This document shows, piece after piece, positions 39,325 through 51,896 of a stretch of DNA of 64,000 nt. The DNA is taken from contig CM068323.1 in assembly GCA_034766995.1 (NCBI GenBank), positions 20,568,112-20,632,111 on the forward strand, written 5' to 3'. A program made the position numbers and the translations under genes. The notes under the pieces are model-generated. The model saw only the letters and a list, made by a program, of their open reading frames with translations. It was not told the DNA's origin and ran no database searches. Source of the DNA: Acanthacorydalis orientalis. Its lineage: Eukaryota; Arthropoda; Insecta; Megaloptera; Corydalidae. Position 1 is the first letter of the stretch. Each line of letters begins with the position of its first letter.

Positions 39325-39696
39325 GTTCGTAAATTTGCCGCAGTGAAAAATATAAATATACGAGATTATTCGCACTCATATTTTAAGGACGGATCATTGT
39401 CCTTAAAATTCACCTCAGAGAATGAAAATAATCAGTTATTTAATATCTTGAAAGGATATTCTATGATTTGTACGATTAAACAGATGTTAATACATGTTAA
39501 TTTATTTATAATCATAAAAACAATTCAATATATACCTCTTATAATTCTTTTTTATTTTAAAACACTACGTTACGATCTTCGTAATGATGATTTCTTTTAT
39601 TATTATTTAATAATAAACAAAACTATATTAATGAATAAATCAGCAAAGGTACACCTAAAAGTAACATTTTTCAAACAATATAATAACACGAAATGA
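39325..39696 (+). other. Unassigned open frame of 124 codons
   Basis: A stop-free stretch on the plus strand from 39325 to the stop ending at 39696, containing a possible GTG start at 39343 and no microsatellite. In DNA this AT-rich such a length is uncommon, but the translation is rich in Ile, Tyr, Phe, Lys and Asn, with no signal peptide, motif or family I recognise and no flanking splice context I trust. Most likely chance; a fast-evolving small exon cannot be excluded. Confidence 0.12.
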
Positions 39697-39977
39697 TTTA
39701 TCCAGTTATGAAAAAAATATTTCTGTTCTGAACCAATTTGAATTAAAATAAAACATATATATCCTCAAGTTTATTATATTCCAAGTTCACGAAAAAAATA
39801 ATAGAGTTGAAATACATATATAAGTATTATTTATTTACTTATTATTGTCATATTTTAAAAATATTTATATATTTACGAGTAAGTTTCTAAGAACTCTTTG
39901 ATTTTGTTTAAGTATCAAATTTTGTTCAATGTATAGTCAAGTATCCATGAACAGTTCACCAAAAAAAAAACTATAAG

Positions 39978-39978
<1 letters not shown>

Positions 39979-40031
<53 letters not shown>

Positions 40032-40102
40032 TAGGCATAGACATAGCGATGTAGGTATTTGGGGAAGTAGAATGATTTACATTATCTATTCAAGAACTGA
40101 GA

Positions 40103-40154
<52 letters not shown>
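39979..40154. repeat. Two long TA arrays
   Basis: Pure TA alternation at about 39979-40026 and 40108-40154, separated by a spacer that begins with a 12-base near-duplicate (AGACATAGGCAT / AGACATAGCGAT). Confidence 0.95.
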
Positions 40155-40157
<3 letters not shown>

Positions 40158-40159
40158 AG

Positions 40160-40905
40160 TTAAGTGTATATACAAGTCGAAATCAGCGAGAAAAAATTAC
40201 CAATGTTGTCGTTTTTGTAAATCCAACATGACGAGGGACGAAAGCTCTTATACAGGCTACGGATTAGGGATTCACAGACAAGCTGTCTCGAATGGTTTCT
40301 ATCTCGTTTCGCTGAAAGAATCACAGAAAAATCCGGTAATGTCTTCGAAAACTGAAGACGCCACATAAGAAAAGAAAATATAATTGAATTTTTTTAAAAT
40401 AAATAAAATAAAAATATAAAGCGCATTCGACAATAGACGAACTACGAGTACTCACTAAACGGTTTTATGGCTGTATTTATACATTAAAAATAAGATTGTT
40501 AAATTTATTAATAATAATTATATTTAATACACAACTCTATATGTATATATATATATATATATATGATTTTTCATTTTTATGAATGTATTTTGAGGTTTGT
40601 TTCAATATTAAATTTAACATGAAGATCGGTTTATGTTATTAAATTTCTTTTCAGAAATGCCGGAGCTGTAATAAAATATTGTGAAATGAAGTAAATAAAT
40701 TTATATTTACTAGCGTATAAATTTTAAATGTATAAAAACTCAAACGAAAACATGAATATTTCATTAGAATGCACGGTACAAAATTTTTCTGTATCCTCTA
40801 GTAAACTTTTTGTCATTTTCGTATAAACTTTGAAAATCATATTCAAGCTCATACACGTATTCACAAATACATTCATACACAAATACCTCTGAAGTATATA
40901 CATAC

Positions 40906-40945
<40 letters not shown>

Positions 40946-41226
40946 CGTTAAAAATAGTTTTGCGTGTAAAGGTATTGTTAATAATTTAGCCACCAAATTT
41001 TTTATCTTAAATGTAGAGAAACTTTAGTTCTCGAACAAATAATGACTTGAAACAAAAAAAAGAAATATAAAAGAAATATTATAGTTAAAAAATATTTTTT
41101 ATATAAAATATCTTACTTAATATGTTCAATTTGAACCAGATAACTTTTTGAATTTACTTTCTATCAAATAAGATATTCGTACATTTTTGACTTCAGTTCT
41201 GAGTTGTAATAATTTTCTTTTATTTA

Positions 41227-41277
<51 letters not shown>

Positions 41278-41367
41278 AGAAGAAATCAATATTGGTTTCT
41301 ATTTTTTTTTGTGAAATTTATTAGAAATTGATTTAATTGTTAGTTAAATATATGATTATACATATAC

Positions 41368-41405
<38 letters not shown>

Positions 41406-42708
41406 AAGAAAACGAAACAGAATATATTAACAATATTTAATTAATGAATTTTCTTCCAGTAACTTAATTAGATATTCATTCGATTCCATTTACCTTATAA
41501 ATATTTATGAAAGCTCAGACATATTCATATATTCTATGTGATATAGATTTTCAGTTCGATGCATATATAGTCACTCTTTGTAGAAAAACGTACACCTAAT
41601 ATTTTATGCATACGTTTCGATTTACTGTAGACAACAGTATTCTGTTTTTTTTTAATAGGTATTTGTATCAGCAAATATAGTCGATTCAAGTGTGTCAGCA
41701 TGAATCGTTATAACATAACGTGGATAAAGACTAACAAGTTCCTTAAATTTTTCTTCTTGAGATTCTAATTAAACTGAACCAACATAGAATATTATGATAC
41801 TAAAATACATAATTAAAATAGTACTCCTTTTTTAACATAAATAAAAAATTTAAGAAGATATATAACATTTATTATTTAATATGCTTCTCATTAAAGACTT
41901 TTTTACAGCATGTAATAGAGTAATCAGTTTTTAAACATAATTATGAATAATTCATAATACTCCCTGTTTATACTTCAATAATTTTGAAAGTCTCCGTAAT
42001 AAATTAAAATAAATCAAGTATTTTATTTGAAATATTGATATTATTGTATATAAAATTAATAAAAGAATATTTTATGCTTTCTTGATATGGAAATAATATT
42101 AATTATAAAAAAGAAATAAATGTATATGTTGTTCTACGTTATTCAAGAGAAAAAAGTAAAATATTTAAATAAAGAATATATTTTTACGGTTTCAAGTTTA
42201 TAAAACTAAATGTACAAAAAACAGTACTTCAATATTGAATAATATTAGACGTATTCAATGGAAACAAATCTGTATAAAAATTTATATATTGCTTTCTTTT
42301 TGACTTATTATCTAAAAATATAATGATTTCATTTTTGAAAACGAATCCATACTTCAAGCTATAAATAAAGACGACAATTTAGTGTCATGCTTTATTAAGT
42401 ATAAATAATATGAATTTAATTTTAATTACGTTCTTTAATAATAAATGTTAGTTCTGTTTTTTTGTTAATTTCTACATTTTTCTATAGTAAAATATTTGAA
42501 TAAGGTATTCAATACAATCGAACTCTAAATATATGCTACATTTACTTTTATTTACGGTAATTAAATCGATCTCTACTTTCAAAGAAATATTTCCTTTGCG
42601 TTTTTTGTATCTATTGTATTTTTACCATTATTTTATTTGGATCATTGGTTCTTTTAATGATATATTCAGTCCTGAAATATCGTTTGAAAAAAGTTTTATA
42701 AATACATA

Positions 42709-42760
<52 letters not shown>

Positions 42761-43240
42761 GATTATTGACTTAAAAATAATTCTATCAACTTTTATTCAA
42801 ATGATTTAGTTAACACGTCGTCTCTAATAGATTTTAATAATTTATGTACCTATTTATTTAAAACATTCTAGTAAATGTAGTCACGTTATCTATTTTTAAA
42901 CGAGTCCATTTACTGAAATATATCAAGCACATAGAGATCTTCATTTAAATCACACACTTTCCACGTTCTTAAAACAAACATAATAAGAGTAATGATGACA
43001 CCCTTAACTGTTCTCATACGTTTCAATCTTATTCACCCCTCTAGTACACATTTAGAAAAGCATGCGTTTGAAATAGTACACGTGACTTTAATATTTTTCA
43101 TATTTATTACTCTTCGCAAGGTCTATAAACAAACACTCGTGTGATGTTTTTTTTTTTACTTAAGTAATATATTTATATATAAATATATATTAACGAGTTT
43201 TATATACATGCACGTATATGTGTATGTTTTGAGGTTCTTC
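40160..43240. other. AT-rich noncoding DNA with TA arrays
   Basis: No gene seen. TA arrays at about 40541-40564, 40908-40940, 41229-41273, 41365-41402 and 42709-42758. A CACGTG E-box lies at 43079-43084. The minus-strand frames 40160-40366 and 40724-40996 are unassigned; the second is partly repeat translation. Confidence 0.55.
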
Positions 43241-43249
43241 GTTTGAAGC

Positions 43250-43460
43250 GACACTCAATGAATAAATCAATGTCCTAATGGCATCAGAGGGCCAAAGTAA
43301 TTATGGCGCATTTTAAGCATTCGTTAAAAAAGAAAGACTGGTGTATGCGGGTCTCCTTCGAGGCGTCGGCATTTTAATGTGACACCTGACGGGCGCCGAA
43401 CGAAATAATTCTCGCTTATTGCGTTGTCGAGCTGAAGGGTAGAAGAAATGTCTTTGTCGT
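43250..43460. other. CpG-rich island, candidate regulatory module
   Basis: About 200 bases with dense CG (CGAGGCGTCGGC near 43358, GACGGGCGCCGAACG near 43388) between AT-rich flanks. The minus-strand open frame 43313-43513 has no known domain. Possible regulatory module. Confidence 0.3.
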
Positions 43461-43574
43461 GTACTTGGAACTAAATACACACACATATATCTTTTTGTAT
43501 ATAAAGTCGACACTGCATTTCTGTAATCTGTTATAGAATTCTTTCAAATTGTTTCCAATAATTTTTTTTTTACT

Positions 43575-43764
43575 ATATATATATATATATATATGATACC
43601 ACACCTCTTAATTTCAATATATTCCTAATAATTTTCAATGTAAAATTTATTTTATTTAATATAAAGAATAATTTTTAAAATGTCCTATTTTATAAAAAAG
43701 TAGATATTTAAATATCACAAATATTTTCTGCTAACACAGACTGATTATTTAATAATTTTCATTC

Positions 43765-43819
<55 letters not shown>

Positions 43820-45580
43820 TACACATAGATACGGACATTTGAACACAATTATATATTTATAAATTTTTTGTTTAATTTTATAATGTTTATTTTTTTAAAT
43901 GTTGTTATTAATGGAATAAATATTCAGTATAAACATTAATTTAAGAAAATAATTTTTTTGATGATTGATATCAGTTTATAAGTTTTTAATTTATTATTTT
44001 AAAAAATTATATTAACAATTGATAAGCTTTTCACTTTATATGTATAAGTAAACACAAGTATATTTGAACGTATGACTTTATATGAAATTACTGTCAATGT
44101 TTTTTTTTCTAAAAGCTATATTTATTGTGAATACTAATAATAATTGAAAATGGGTTGAAATTATTATTGGAAAAATACTTAAAATAATAATAATATTTAA
44201 TATTTCGCTAGATGAATCGTATAGAGTTTTATGAATTAACTGGAATTAAAAATGAAAGGATATTATTCCTCTTTTACCTAACTTATACTATGAAAAATGA
44301 AGTTCGAATAGATTTCATTATTTTAAATATCTTTTATTATATACATGAGATATAAAATTTAATTTTTTTCAGTATTAAAACATTGCAGTCAAATCCAGTA
44401 TTAAATAAATACAAATAATTTGTATGTTGCCTTTTTTAAAATATTTTTTGTACATTTTCATTTTAATCAATTATATGAAATATTGACAGATATGCCGATA
44501 ACTTCTTTTTATTTAAAATGATTAATTGATTTTTAATATAAAAAATACAATTTCGAACGAACTTGATAATCGATAATTTATTACTTTCTGTTTTTTGTTA
44601 AAATCGTTTTTAAATTTAAAATATTATAATTCTACACTAAATAATATTGAAACCTCATACAGATCTGTAATGGAAACATTCATAATAAATTCATTCTTTC
44701 TTTTTTTCTTTCTGAGATGACTGTATTTTATTGTTTTTTTATATATAAAATTAATCAATCGTAAAATGATTTATTTAAAATATTTAAGAAATATTTTTAT
44801 AAAAAATGAGATCAAATATTAAACTGGATGACTTTTAAATTAGATATTAATTTAATATTCACAGAATTGTAAACAAATCCAGTCGGTTGTGAAGAGTGAT
44901 AACAACTATCTTCTCAACAATTATAATATTAAATACTAACCAATATATTGTGTAAAATAATTGGTACTTTTCTCATATATATGATGTTATAAACGTGCTG
45001 TAAATATATGAATAAAAGGAAATGATCGTACGTGTATATTTGTTTCAATCTGTCGTTTAATTTAATATCAAACGATCGATTTTCGGAAATACGAAAAAGT
45101 TTTTCCATTAACCCTTCCCAATAAATATTTTTTCAACAGTACATCAATTCTGTCGGATTTATTATTTCCTGAAATACGTACGAGCTTTTTTGCCAAAGAT
45201 ATACAATAGATAAAAAGTTTTATTATTATTATGTTATCGTTCATTTTTATATGCGATTACGAGTATATTTAATTATAAAATATATTTTTATTTGTTTGCT
45301 TTAAAACATTTTAAAGATGTAATTTATCATGTGTTTATATTCCATGTACGTAGTTGTAATTTTATTAATACAAAAAAGTGGATAATGTTTCATATCGAAT
45401 TGACTTAATAAATCTTAAATATATAAACACATTGTACAATAAGTGAGTCAATACATGCACATAATTGAAAAACGACCAGTGAATTTTGAGTTAAACAAAT
45501 AATATCGTATAAAGAGATATTAATAATTGTATTGACACTATGAGAGGACTACTTATTTGTACGATGCAATTGAATAGAAT
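43575..45580. other. AT-rich noncoding DNA
   Basis: No gene seen. TA arrays at about 43575-43595 and 43766-43815; the rest is low-complexity AT-rich sequence. Confidence 0.6.
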
Positions 45581-45589
45581 CCCTCAGGA

Positions 45590-45880
45590 ACATTTGCACT
45601 TAACAAACAAGAACAAGAATAACACATCGTTCTATTCCACTATTTGTTCTTCGGATACGACCTCGTACGTTGATGTGTTTGGCTGTGTATCTGGGTGAAT
45701 ATTTGTGTACATATATGTGTCTATCTATGTTGAAAACGAATTCAGTTACGCCTAGGGCGGGCGGCGCATTCACAGTCTGGCGATTGCACTGATTGTCGAT
45801 GCTTGTGCATTGAAACGGAAGCACGGAATTACTGAAAGAATAACGTCTAAGGAGTACTGGAGGCGTGGACATACAATAGC
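45590..45880. other. CpG-rich island with unassigned minus-strand frame
   Basis: GC-richer with a CCTAGGGCGGGCGGCGC core at about 45751-45767. A 95-codon minus-strand frame (45600-45887) covers it. I see no domain in the translation, and an opposite-strand frame (45810-46031) overlaps its end. Regulatory module or untranslated exon preferred. Confidence 0.25.
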
Positions 45881-45889
45881 GCACCATTC

Positions 45890-46755
45890 TTTTGTATTTT
45901 CATTTAAAAATCACATTATATCTCAATATTTTTTTAAACAGAACACAGGTTTATTTTATGTCTATATAAATACATTTTATTCGACTCTTCTATTAATTTT
46001 TATCGATACACTTATACATTTGTCATTTTAAATAATGATTGAAGATGTTATTCTTCCAATTTAAAAAAAAACTAGTAAACAGTATCAAATAGTTATGAAA
46101 GTCTAGTAAACTGAATAATTGTTGAATTGATTGATACAGAAAAAATATATAATAAATTCAAATATAAAATATTTTATTGTTTAAAAAATAATACGATATT
46201 TTAATGTAAATATTATTTAATATTTATCTCCTTTCTGAAATCGTTTACTTTAGATACAAGTATATGTTAAATTACCAACTGTAAATAATTAATACAGTAT
46301 TATTAATTCATGATCGTAATTCGTAATTAATTCAGTATGAAGTATGGAAATGTTTTTTAATATAAATTAAATTTAATAAATTCTAAATAAGTATATGAAG
46401 AAAAAAACAAATCATCTGATTATCAATAATTAACATTTGTTTTAAAATGTTCTATAAATATTAGATTAAATTGTGATACGAATAAAAATATTTAATATGT
46501 TTCGTCGACTACATTTTTTTTCTGAAATATACATATTTTATTTAAACTTATAAATATTCTGTAAATATAAAAATATTTTTAATACATTTATTTATAATTT
46601 TAATAGTTTGATTATTTTTATATGGCTCGATGTATTTTTCTGTTAAGATTCTTAGCATCTATCAAAATATGTTTATGCCTCTCTTATTAGTCGACATTTG
46701 AATATTAAGTAATTATAATATTACTATTTTCTTTGATCATTTAATCTATCATTTA
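45890..46755. other. AT-rich noncoding DNA
   Basis: No gene, array or structured repeat seen. Confidence 0.6.
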
Positions 46756-46759
46756 TATA

Positions 46760-46928
46760 TAGGATGATTTAATTTATACTTCCACATGAAAGTAATAAAA
46801 GTGGGTGAAGCGTTTAAGAAAAGACATGCTATTTTTTTTGTATTTTAATTCAATTCAATACTAAAATACAATTGAACTAAAATACTAAATGAGGGATATT
46901 ATGCGGGAGCCTAATTTGAATCACCCTA
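46760..46928. mobile_element. Short MITE with terminal and internal inverted repeats
   Basis: A 169-base segment bounded by TAGGATGATTTAATT on the left (46760-46774). Its right end, read on the minus strand, is TAGGGTGATTCAAATT (46913-46928). A TA dinucleotide flanks each side (46758-46759 and 46929-46930), consistent with a Tc1/mariner-type target duplication, although the right TA continues into a TA array. Inside, GTATTTTAATTCAATT and its near complement CAATTGAACTAAAATAC form a second hairpin at about 46841-46883. No coding capacity. It is a miniature inverted-repeat element of unidentified parent. Confidence 0.6.
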
Positions 46929-46993
46929 TATATATATATATATATATAAACTTTTCTGAAGTATATATATATATGTGCGTGTGTGTGTGTGTA
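46926..46993. repeat. TA and GT arrays
   Basis: TA alternation at about 46926-46948 directly after the MITE, then a second TA array from about 46963 passing into GTGTGT to about 46993. Confidence 0.9.
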
Positions 46994-47279
46994 TACTCAA
47001 AATCAAAAAAAGTTTTTATGTCTGTTCATTTTGATAAAGTTGTATCCTAAAACATTTCACAAAAGTATCGATATATTATAACAGATACCTTGAACTCCTT
47101 TCATATAACATTTCCAAAAGAATATTTTTCGAGTACATTTTCGTATCACGAATACGAATTTTTCTTTGAATAAAAGTAAATAAAGAAAGTTTACGAACAC
47201 ACTCGAAAAAAAATAATATCGGAAACAGAGTGAAATACAGATGATACTAGACGATTTTTTGCTGTGTTTTTAAAATTCA

Positions 47280-47700
47280 TCTCCACGATAAGGAATCGTG
47301 CTGACCAAACTCCGAACGACTTACTTCTCTCTCTCTCCATACCGAAAAAGAAAAAAAGGAAAGATACTAGAGAGCGTTAAAATTCGACACGTTAGCCGCA
47401 CGTCATCCCCTCGAGTGTACGGCCGTGTCGAGCTCCCGCGTCCGCTCAGGGTTGGGGAGTGGCGACATGCCCGTGAGTCGCGACCAAAAATAGACCGTGT
47501 TCACATACATCATTATAATGCACGCGGAGTGAGTCGAGTGGTCGTCGTATCCTCGACAATCTCGCTCATCGTACGTTACTCTCGCACCGGGCCGACTGGC
47601 GCTGGTTCGAGAAACAACCCTTACGTCTCTCGACGCCGCCACTGCCATACGAAAATTTCGCCGACTTTCACTTATGATAATTTATATTGACTCTTGTACG
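47280..47700. other. CpG-rich island, candidate promoter or untranslated exon
   Basis: About 420 GC-richer bases with very dense CG at 47385-47480 and 47515-47645. Long frames are open on both strands (130 codons plus at 47298-47690; 81 codons minus at 47403-47648), which reflects base composition. The plus-strand translation is rich in Arg, Ser and Val with no recognised domain. A CT-rich run (CTCTCTCTC, near 47327) precedes the core. One of the strongest candidates in the window for a promoter-associated or enhancer region. Confidence 0.35.
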
Positions 47701-48038
47701 TTGTCATCATCGTCGTATTTTTTTATACGTATATTTCGAACTCATTGAATATTCGCCTTTTTATAAAATTTTTTAGAGAACTTTTATGTGTAACTTATTT
47801 TATAAGTATCCAGTAGATGAAAATGTACATAAATATTTCTATGTATGTAAATACGATTGTGGTCCAAATCTGGTCCCCAACGGTCGATTTGGTATGTTTG
47901 TGCTTCAATTTTTTTGTAATTCTTAAAGGGGATCTTTTTATATAGAGGGACATGTTAAATTAATGCAATTGAACACCAATGTTCTGATATGCAGGCGAGT
48001 ATAGAAATTACAGTTATTAGAACAAATTAATCTATTCT

Positions 48039-48460
48039 ACTAGATTGATTCAAAAATAATTGCGGTTTTTATCATATTAATTGTGGCGCCGATTTTTCTA
48101 GTTACCGTTATCTTTTGTTATAGTCATGTGATACATCATTGTAAATAATGAAATTAGCACTTAGCACCTTATTCTCCGGACCTGTCTCCTAAAGATTATC
48201 GTTTTTTTAAACATTTGAGTAATTTACTACGAGAGAAGGTTTTCAAAAATCAAGCATAATCTCAAATCGCTTTCGATAAATTCATTAATTCCAGAACTCC
48301 AGAATTCTATCTTGTTGGAATACGCAAACTTGTTTCGGGTTGAGAGAATTGTGTGCATGCCAATGGTCTTTATTTTGATTAATAAATATAATTTTTAACT
48401 GATATGTTCATCTTTATTCTCGATACGTAAAAACCGCAATCGTAACGTTCACTCAGATTG
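48039..48460 (+). mobile_element. Second internally deleted mariner
   Basis: The left end CTAGATTGATTCAAAAATAA (from 48039) continues into TTGCGGTTTTTA. The right end, read on the minus strand, ends in the same ATTGCGGTTTTTA (48424-48436), while its outer part (48437-48460) is diverged. TA flanks lie at 48037-48038 and 48461-48462. The terminus resembles mellifera-group mariners. Only the C-terminal third of the transposase remains. This is a different copy and a different deletion from the element at 11895-12467, which keeps the N-terminal part. Confidence 0.7.
48158..48391 (+). pseudogene. Mariner transposase C-terminal fragment, inactivated
   Basis: One frame reads HLAPYSPDLSPKDYRFFKHL, the conserved mariner block PYSPDLxPxDYxxF that carries the last catalytic Asp, followed by REKVF and then the typical C-terminal end FINSRTPEFY...GIRKLVSG...CVHANGLYFD. 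Two in-frame stops break it: one after KNQA near 48260 and one directly after LVSG near 48341, where intact mariners have a Trp. The upstream catalytic residues and the DNA-binding domain are missing. The assignment to mariner is secure; activity is excluded. Confidence 0.85.
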
Positions 48461-48619
48461 TAAAAGTAAGAGAGTACGCATCGTTCTTTTCTTCGAAATA
48501 TATCCTGTGATTAATAACATTTATATTTTTTTATCAGTTTAGTTTGACGAAAATTAAGGGATTCCACTTGACTTGAGCAACCTATTGAAATGGTTAATAT
48601 TACCATAAAATCAAGATCG

Positions 48620-49030
48620 GTTGTTCTATGCAAATCGAGGCGACTCCATATGAAAATAACATCATAACCTCTTTCAGCCCTACACAATTTCCAACTGTGA
48701 ACATGTTCAGTGTTCTGCGTGTGTCCGAGTGTTAGTAAGTATTGTATGTTCGTGTACGAACACGACACGCCCTTGGATAAATACGTCGTACGAGCGCGGT
48801 CTACATTAAAAAAATCTAGCGTGCACGTATAAATCACGTGTCGCTTGTGCGTGATGAGAGGTTTCTATTTTTAAAGTTAAGTCTCTCCCTTCATCATTTC
48901 CCCATTTGTTGTACAAGAAACGTGCACTATATCAACAGAACGTATCGCTAAGGCAGCCGGCATCTACGTACGCACCGAATACGACGTCGCGACGGCACTT
49001 CGACGCTTTATCCGCGCACCCTGCTGCATT
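48620..49030. other. CpG-rich island with E-box, candidate regulatory module
   Basis: CG-dense at 48770-48800 and 48955-49020, including the self-complementary GTCGCGAC near 48985. A CACGTG E-box lies at 48835-48840 and a TGTTCG/CGAACA hairpin near 48746-48761. The minus-strand frame 48511-48837 (108 codons) has no recognised domain. Likely regulatory or noncoding exon; unproven. Confidence 0.3.
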
Positions 49031-49039
49031 TATATTTAT

Positions 49040-49680
49040 TTACTTTCTTACTACTCAGCACTTACTTACGCGTATTTATATATAAACAGACGATTTTTCT
49101 TATATTCCCGTTTCCCGGTTTCAATGTTTTCAGAGGAATACCGATTATTTTTCCTCTTGTATAAATTGACTAACGTTTACATTTCAATCACGTTCCTCAG
49201 ATGATTGACGTTTTGTCAAGAAAACATATTTTTTCTAAAAAATTCAATTTGTAAAATATTTCTTATCTAGTATAGTTAATGTTAGAACATTACTAAGATT
49301 AGATTTCAAAATATCTGTGAATATTTGTAGTAAGAAGTTTTATTGAACTTTTTCTAAAAATCTCTATAAATATTATTCTGAAAATGAAATAGTTAAATGA
49401 AAGAAATAAATAACTTTATATATTTCTTATTAATGTAAATAATTCTACTAAATATTGAAATCCTATCAGAAATTCATATTTTTAAACAAATCTTTCTTAT
49501 CTAATATTTGACGAAGTAGTGTTCATCGTAACAATTAAGAACTATAGTTAATAAATGAAAAAATATTCAGATATAAATAATTTGATAAGAGATATAAAAA
49601 ATAAAAAAATAATAAGGTATGTATTTATACCAATTGTAATGTAAAAAATCTACCTTACGATTTTACTACTGTAAATCTTA
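49040..49680. other. AT-rich noncoding DNA
   Basis: No gene or structured repeat seen. Confidence 0.6.
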
Positions 49681-49685
49681 TAAAA

Positions 49686-49769
49686 ATCAAACTAAATATA
49701 TCAAGAGCTAATGACCTTAGCTGTCTAAGTGCCCTAAAACCCCAATAACCAACCATCAAACTAAATATA
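49686..49769 (+). mobile_element. 54-bp retrotransposon tail with 15-bp target-site duplication
   Basis: The direct repeat ATCAAACTAAATATA occurs exactly at 49686-49700 and 49755-49769 and brackets a 54-base insert (49701-49754). The insert carries CTAATGACCTTAGCTGT, then GTGCCCTAAAACCCCAATAA, then an A/C-rich end. From memory this wording resembles the 3' end of arthropod non-LTR retrotransposons or their SINEs. The long exact duplication shows target-primed insertion of an extremely 5'-truncated copy. No coding capacity. The family name cannot be given from sequence alone. Confidence 0.65.
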
Positions 49770-50379
49770 ACATAAAAAAAATATTTTTAGAGCTTTGTTA
49801 AAACATGATTCAATAAGAATATACTTTTCTATCATTTAGGTATAAAGAACAGATTGAATCTTATAATCATTTAAGTAAGTTGTTCTCTTAATGAAATATT
49901 ACATAGTTTGTAAGCCTAGATTTTAACTAATATCTTGTTGGTCACTTGTTGACCACTCGACTGCAACATATTCATTAACGTCTTACACAAAGCGGCGTAA
50001 ACCTTTGAAATAGGTAGAATGTCCAAGGGATTACTCGTGTTTTTATAGCTCGATTACTGTTTCATTGCACGTTTATTGTTTATAATAATTAATGAGATTA
50101 TTTCATTATTATATAAATTTATATGATATATTTTAAACAAAATATACCTAAAAATGTGAATTGCTTAATAAATCGATTAGTAATTAATTAAGGATAACAA
50201 ACGCATTATATTCCTTTTTTGGACAAATTCACTTTTTAAATTATTCCTTTTATTTTACATCCTTATTGAAAATAACATTTAATAAAATAATTCGTTGAAA
50301 TAAACACACACTTAAACAATATAAAACTTCAAATAAATTATAAACATTTCTTTAAATTGAAACAATTTGCATTTAGAAG

Positions 50380-50397
50380 TTTTTTATATATTTGTTA

Positions 50398-50441
<44 letters not shown>

Positions 50442-50458
50442 TAACAAATTATAAAAAA
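50380..50458. repeat. 79-bp palindrome centred on a TA array
   Basis: The left flank TTTTTTATATATTTGTTAAA and the right flank, read on the minus strand as TTTTTTATAATTTGTTAAAT, match apart from a small indel, and a (TA)n core fills the centre. About 25 unique bases on each side pair beyond the microsatellite, so the whole can extrude as a cruciform. Confidence 0.8.
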
Positions 50459-50459
50459 G

Positions 50460-50773
50460 GGAAAAGATATTTATCAACAAATAAGAAAAAATATTTAAAT
50501 CTTTACTGATCTTTTTAAATGTCTTTTATTTTTATATATTTCTTACCATTTTTTAATGTTTGGTTTTTGATCTCAGAAAAAAAAATTTTATTTTATGTAG
50601 AATAATTTATGTTTATGGAATACGATAAATTCTAAGAACTAATGCAAAAATTATTTTATCGTTTATTATAATTTGAATTTTATTATAAATATTCAAGTTT
50701 TCTTATAATCTATTATTTTATTTTCTTCATAATATTATTTTTTATGTATTCATTACATACAATCTCTTATAAC

Positions 50774-50828
<55 letters not shown>

Positions 50829-51843
50829 ATACATATGTTCATTTTACACAAACTTCATATTATCTTATAAACAATTATTTCATTAAAACTTTCTAATATA
50901 AGGAAATTAATCTTTAGTACCTGTTTTATCTACTACTCATCAAACCAATTAGTTGGAGTATACAAAATACAATTAAGTTAATAATACTTATTGTTCAATC
51001 ACAATCAAGGTACATGACAGAATCACATCACACATTAAAATCAACATTTTGAATTTATTTAGTTAATCTAATGTTGTTTCAAAACAGTAACTAATTCATT
51101 AATTTATGTTTTTTTAAAAGAACATATATAAAAAGACATGTATAAATATTTTACATATAATTATTAAAAAGCAGTAAACTATTTCCGAAATGAAATGAAT
51201 TTAATTCTTAATATTTAATTATTTTAAGTAATTGTCAAACGTTCTCTTTTCCCATTAGAATATAATAATAAATTGTAATTGGCGTTTATTTTTCATAAAT
51301 TAATAAAAAATGATTAATTGACAATTAAATAGTTTATTAAAATTGCAAATAAAAAAAAATAACGCATATTATTGAAAAGCATTTCTTATATTTCTGGTCG
51401 TTTATATGATTCTAACTCAAAGAAGTGGCTAAATAAAAAATAATTCAATTTATGACATAATTTTCTAAAAATACGACAAAGAACATTAACGCACTACTTT
51501 TTCAACTGGAAAAACTTCTATATTTCATTAATTACAATACAAAAATGAGTGTCGATTTGATTCCTACACATATTCATATAGAAGCACCGATGTTGGAGAA
51601 ACTAATTTATTTTTTTATAAACTTTTCGTTTCGATCTTTAGGTATTTATTTTTGAATTATTTTATTCTTATATATATACATATATATATATAACATTTAT
51701 ACATATTTTTGTAAACAAATTATGGGGTTGTAGGAAAAAATGAATAAAAATAATTGAAAGAAAAAATTCTGAGAAAAACTCATTACAGTCCTTCATATTT
51801 TTTTTGATAAAAGATTTATATACTCATATAAATCTTTTGTATA

Positions 51844-51896
<53 letters not shown>

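Noticed and set aside
47298..47690. 130-codon plus-strand open frame in the CpG-rich island
   Set aside because: The opposite strand is open over the same core, the sequence is GC-richer so stops are rare, and the translation has no recognised domain.
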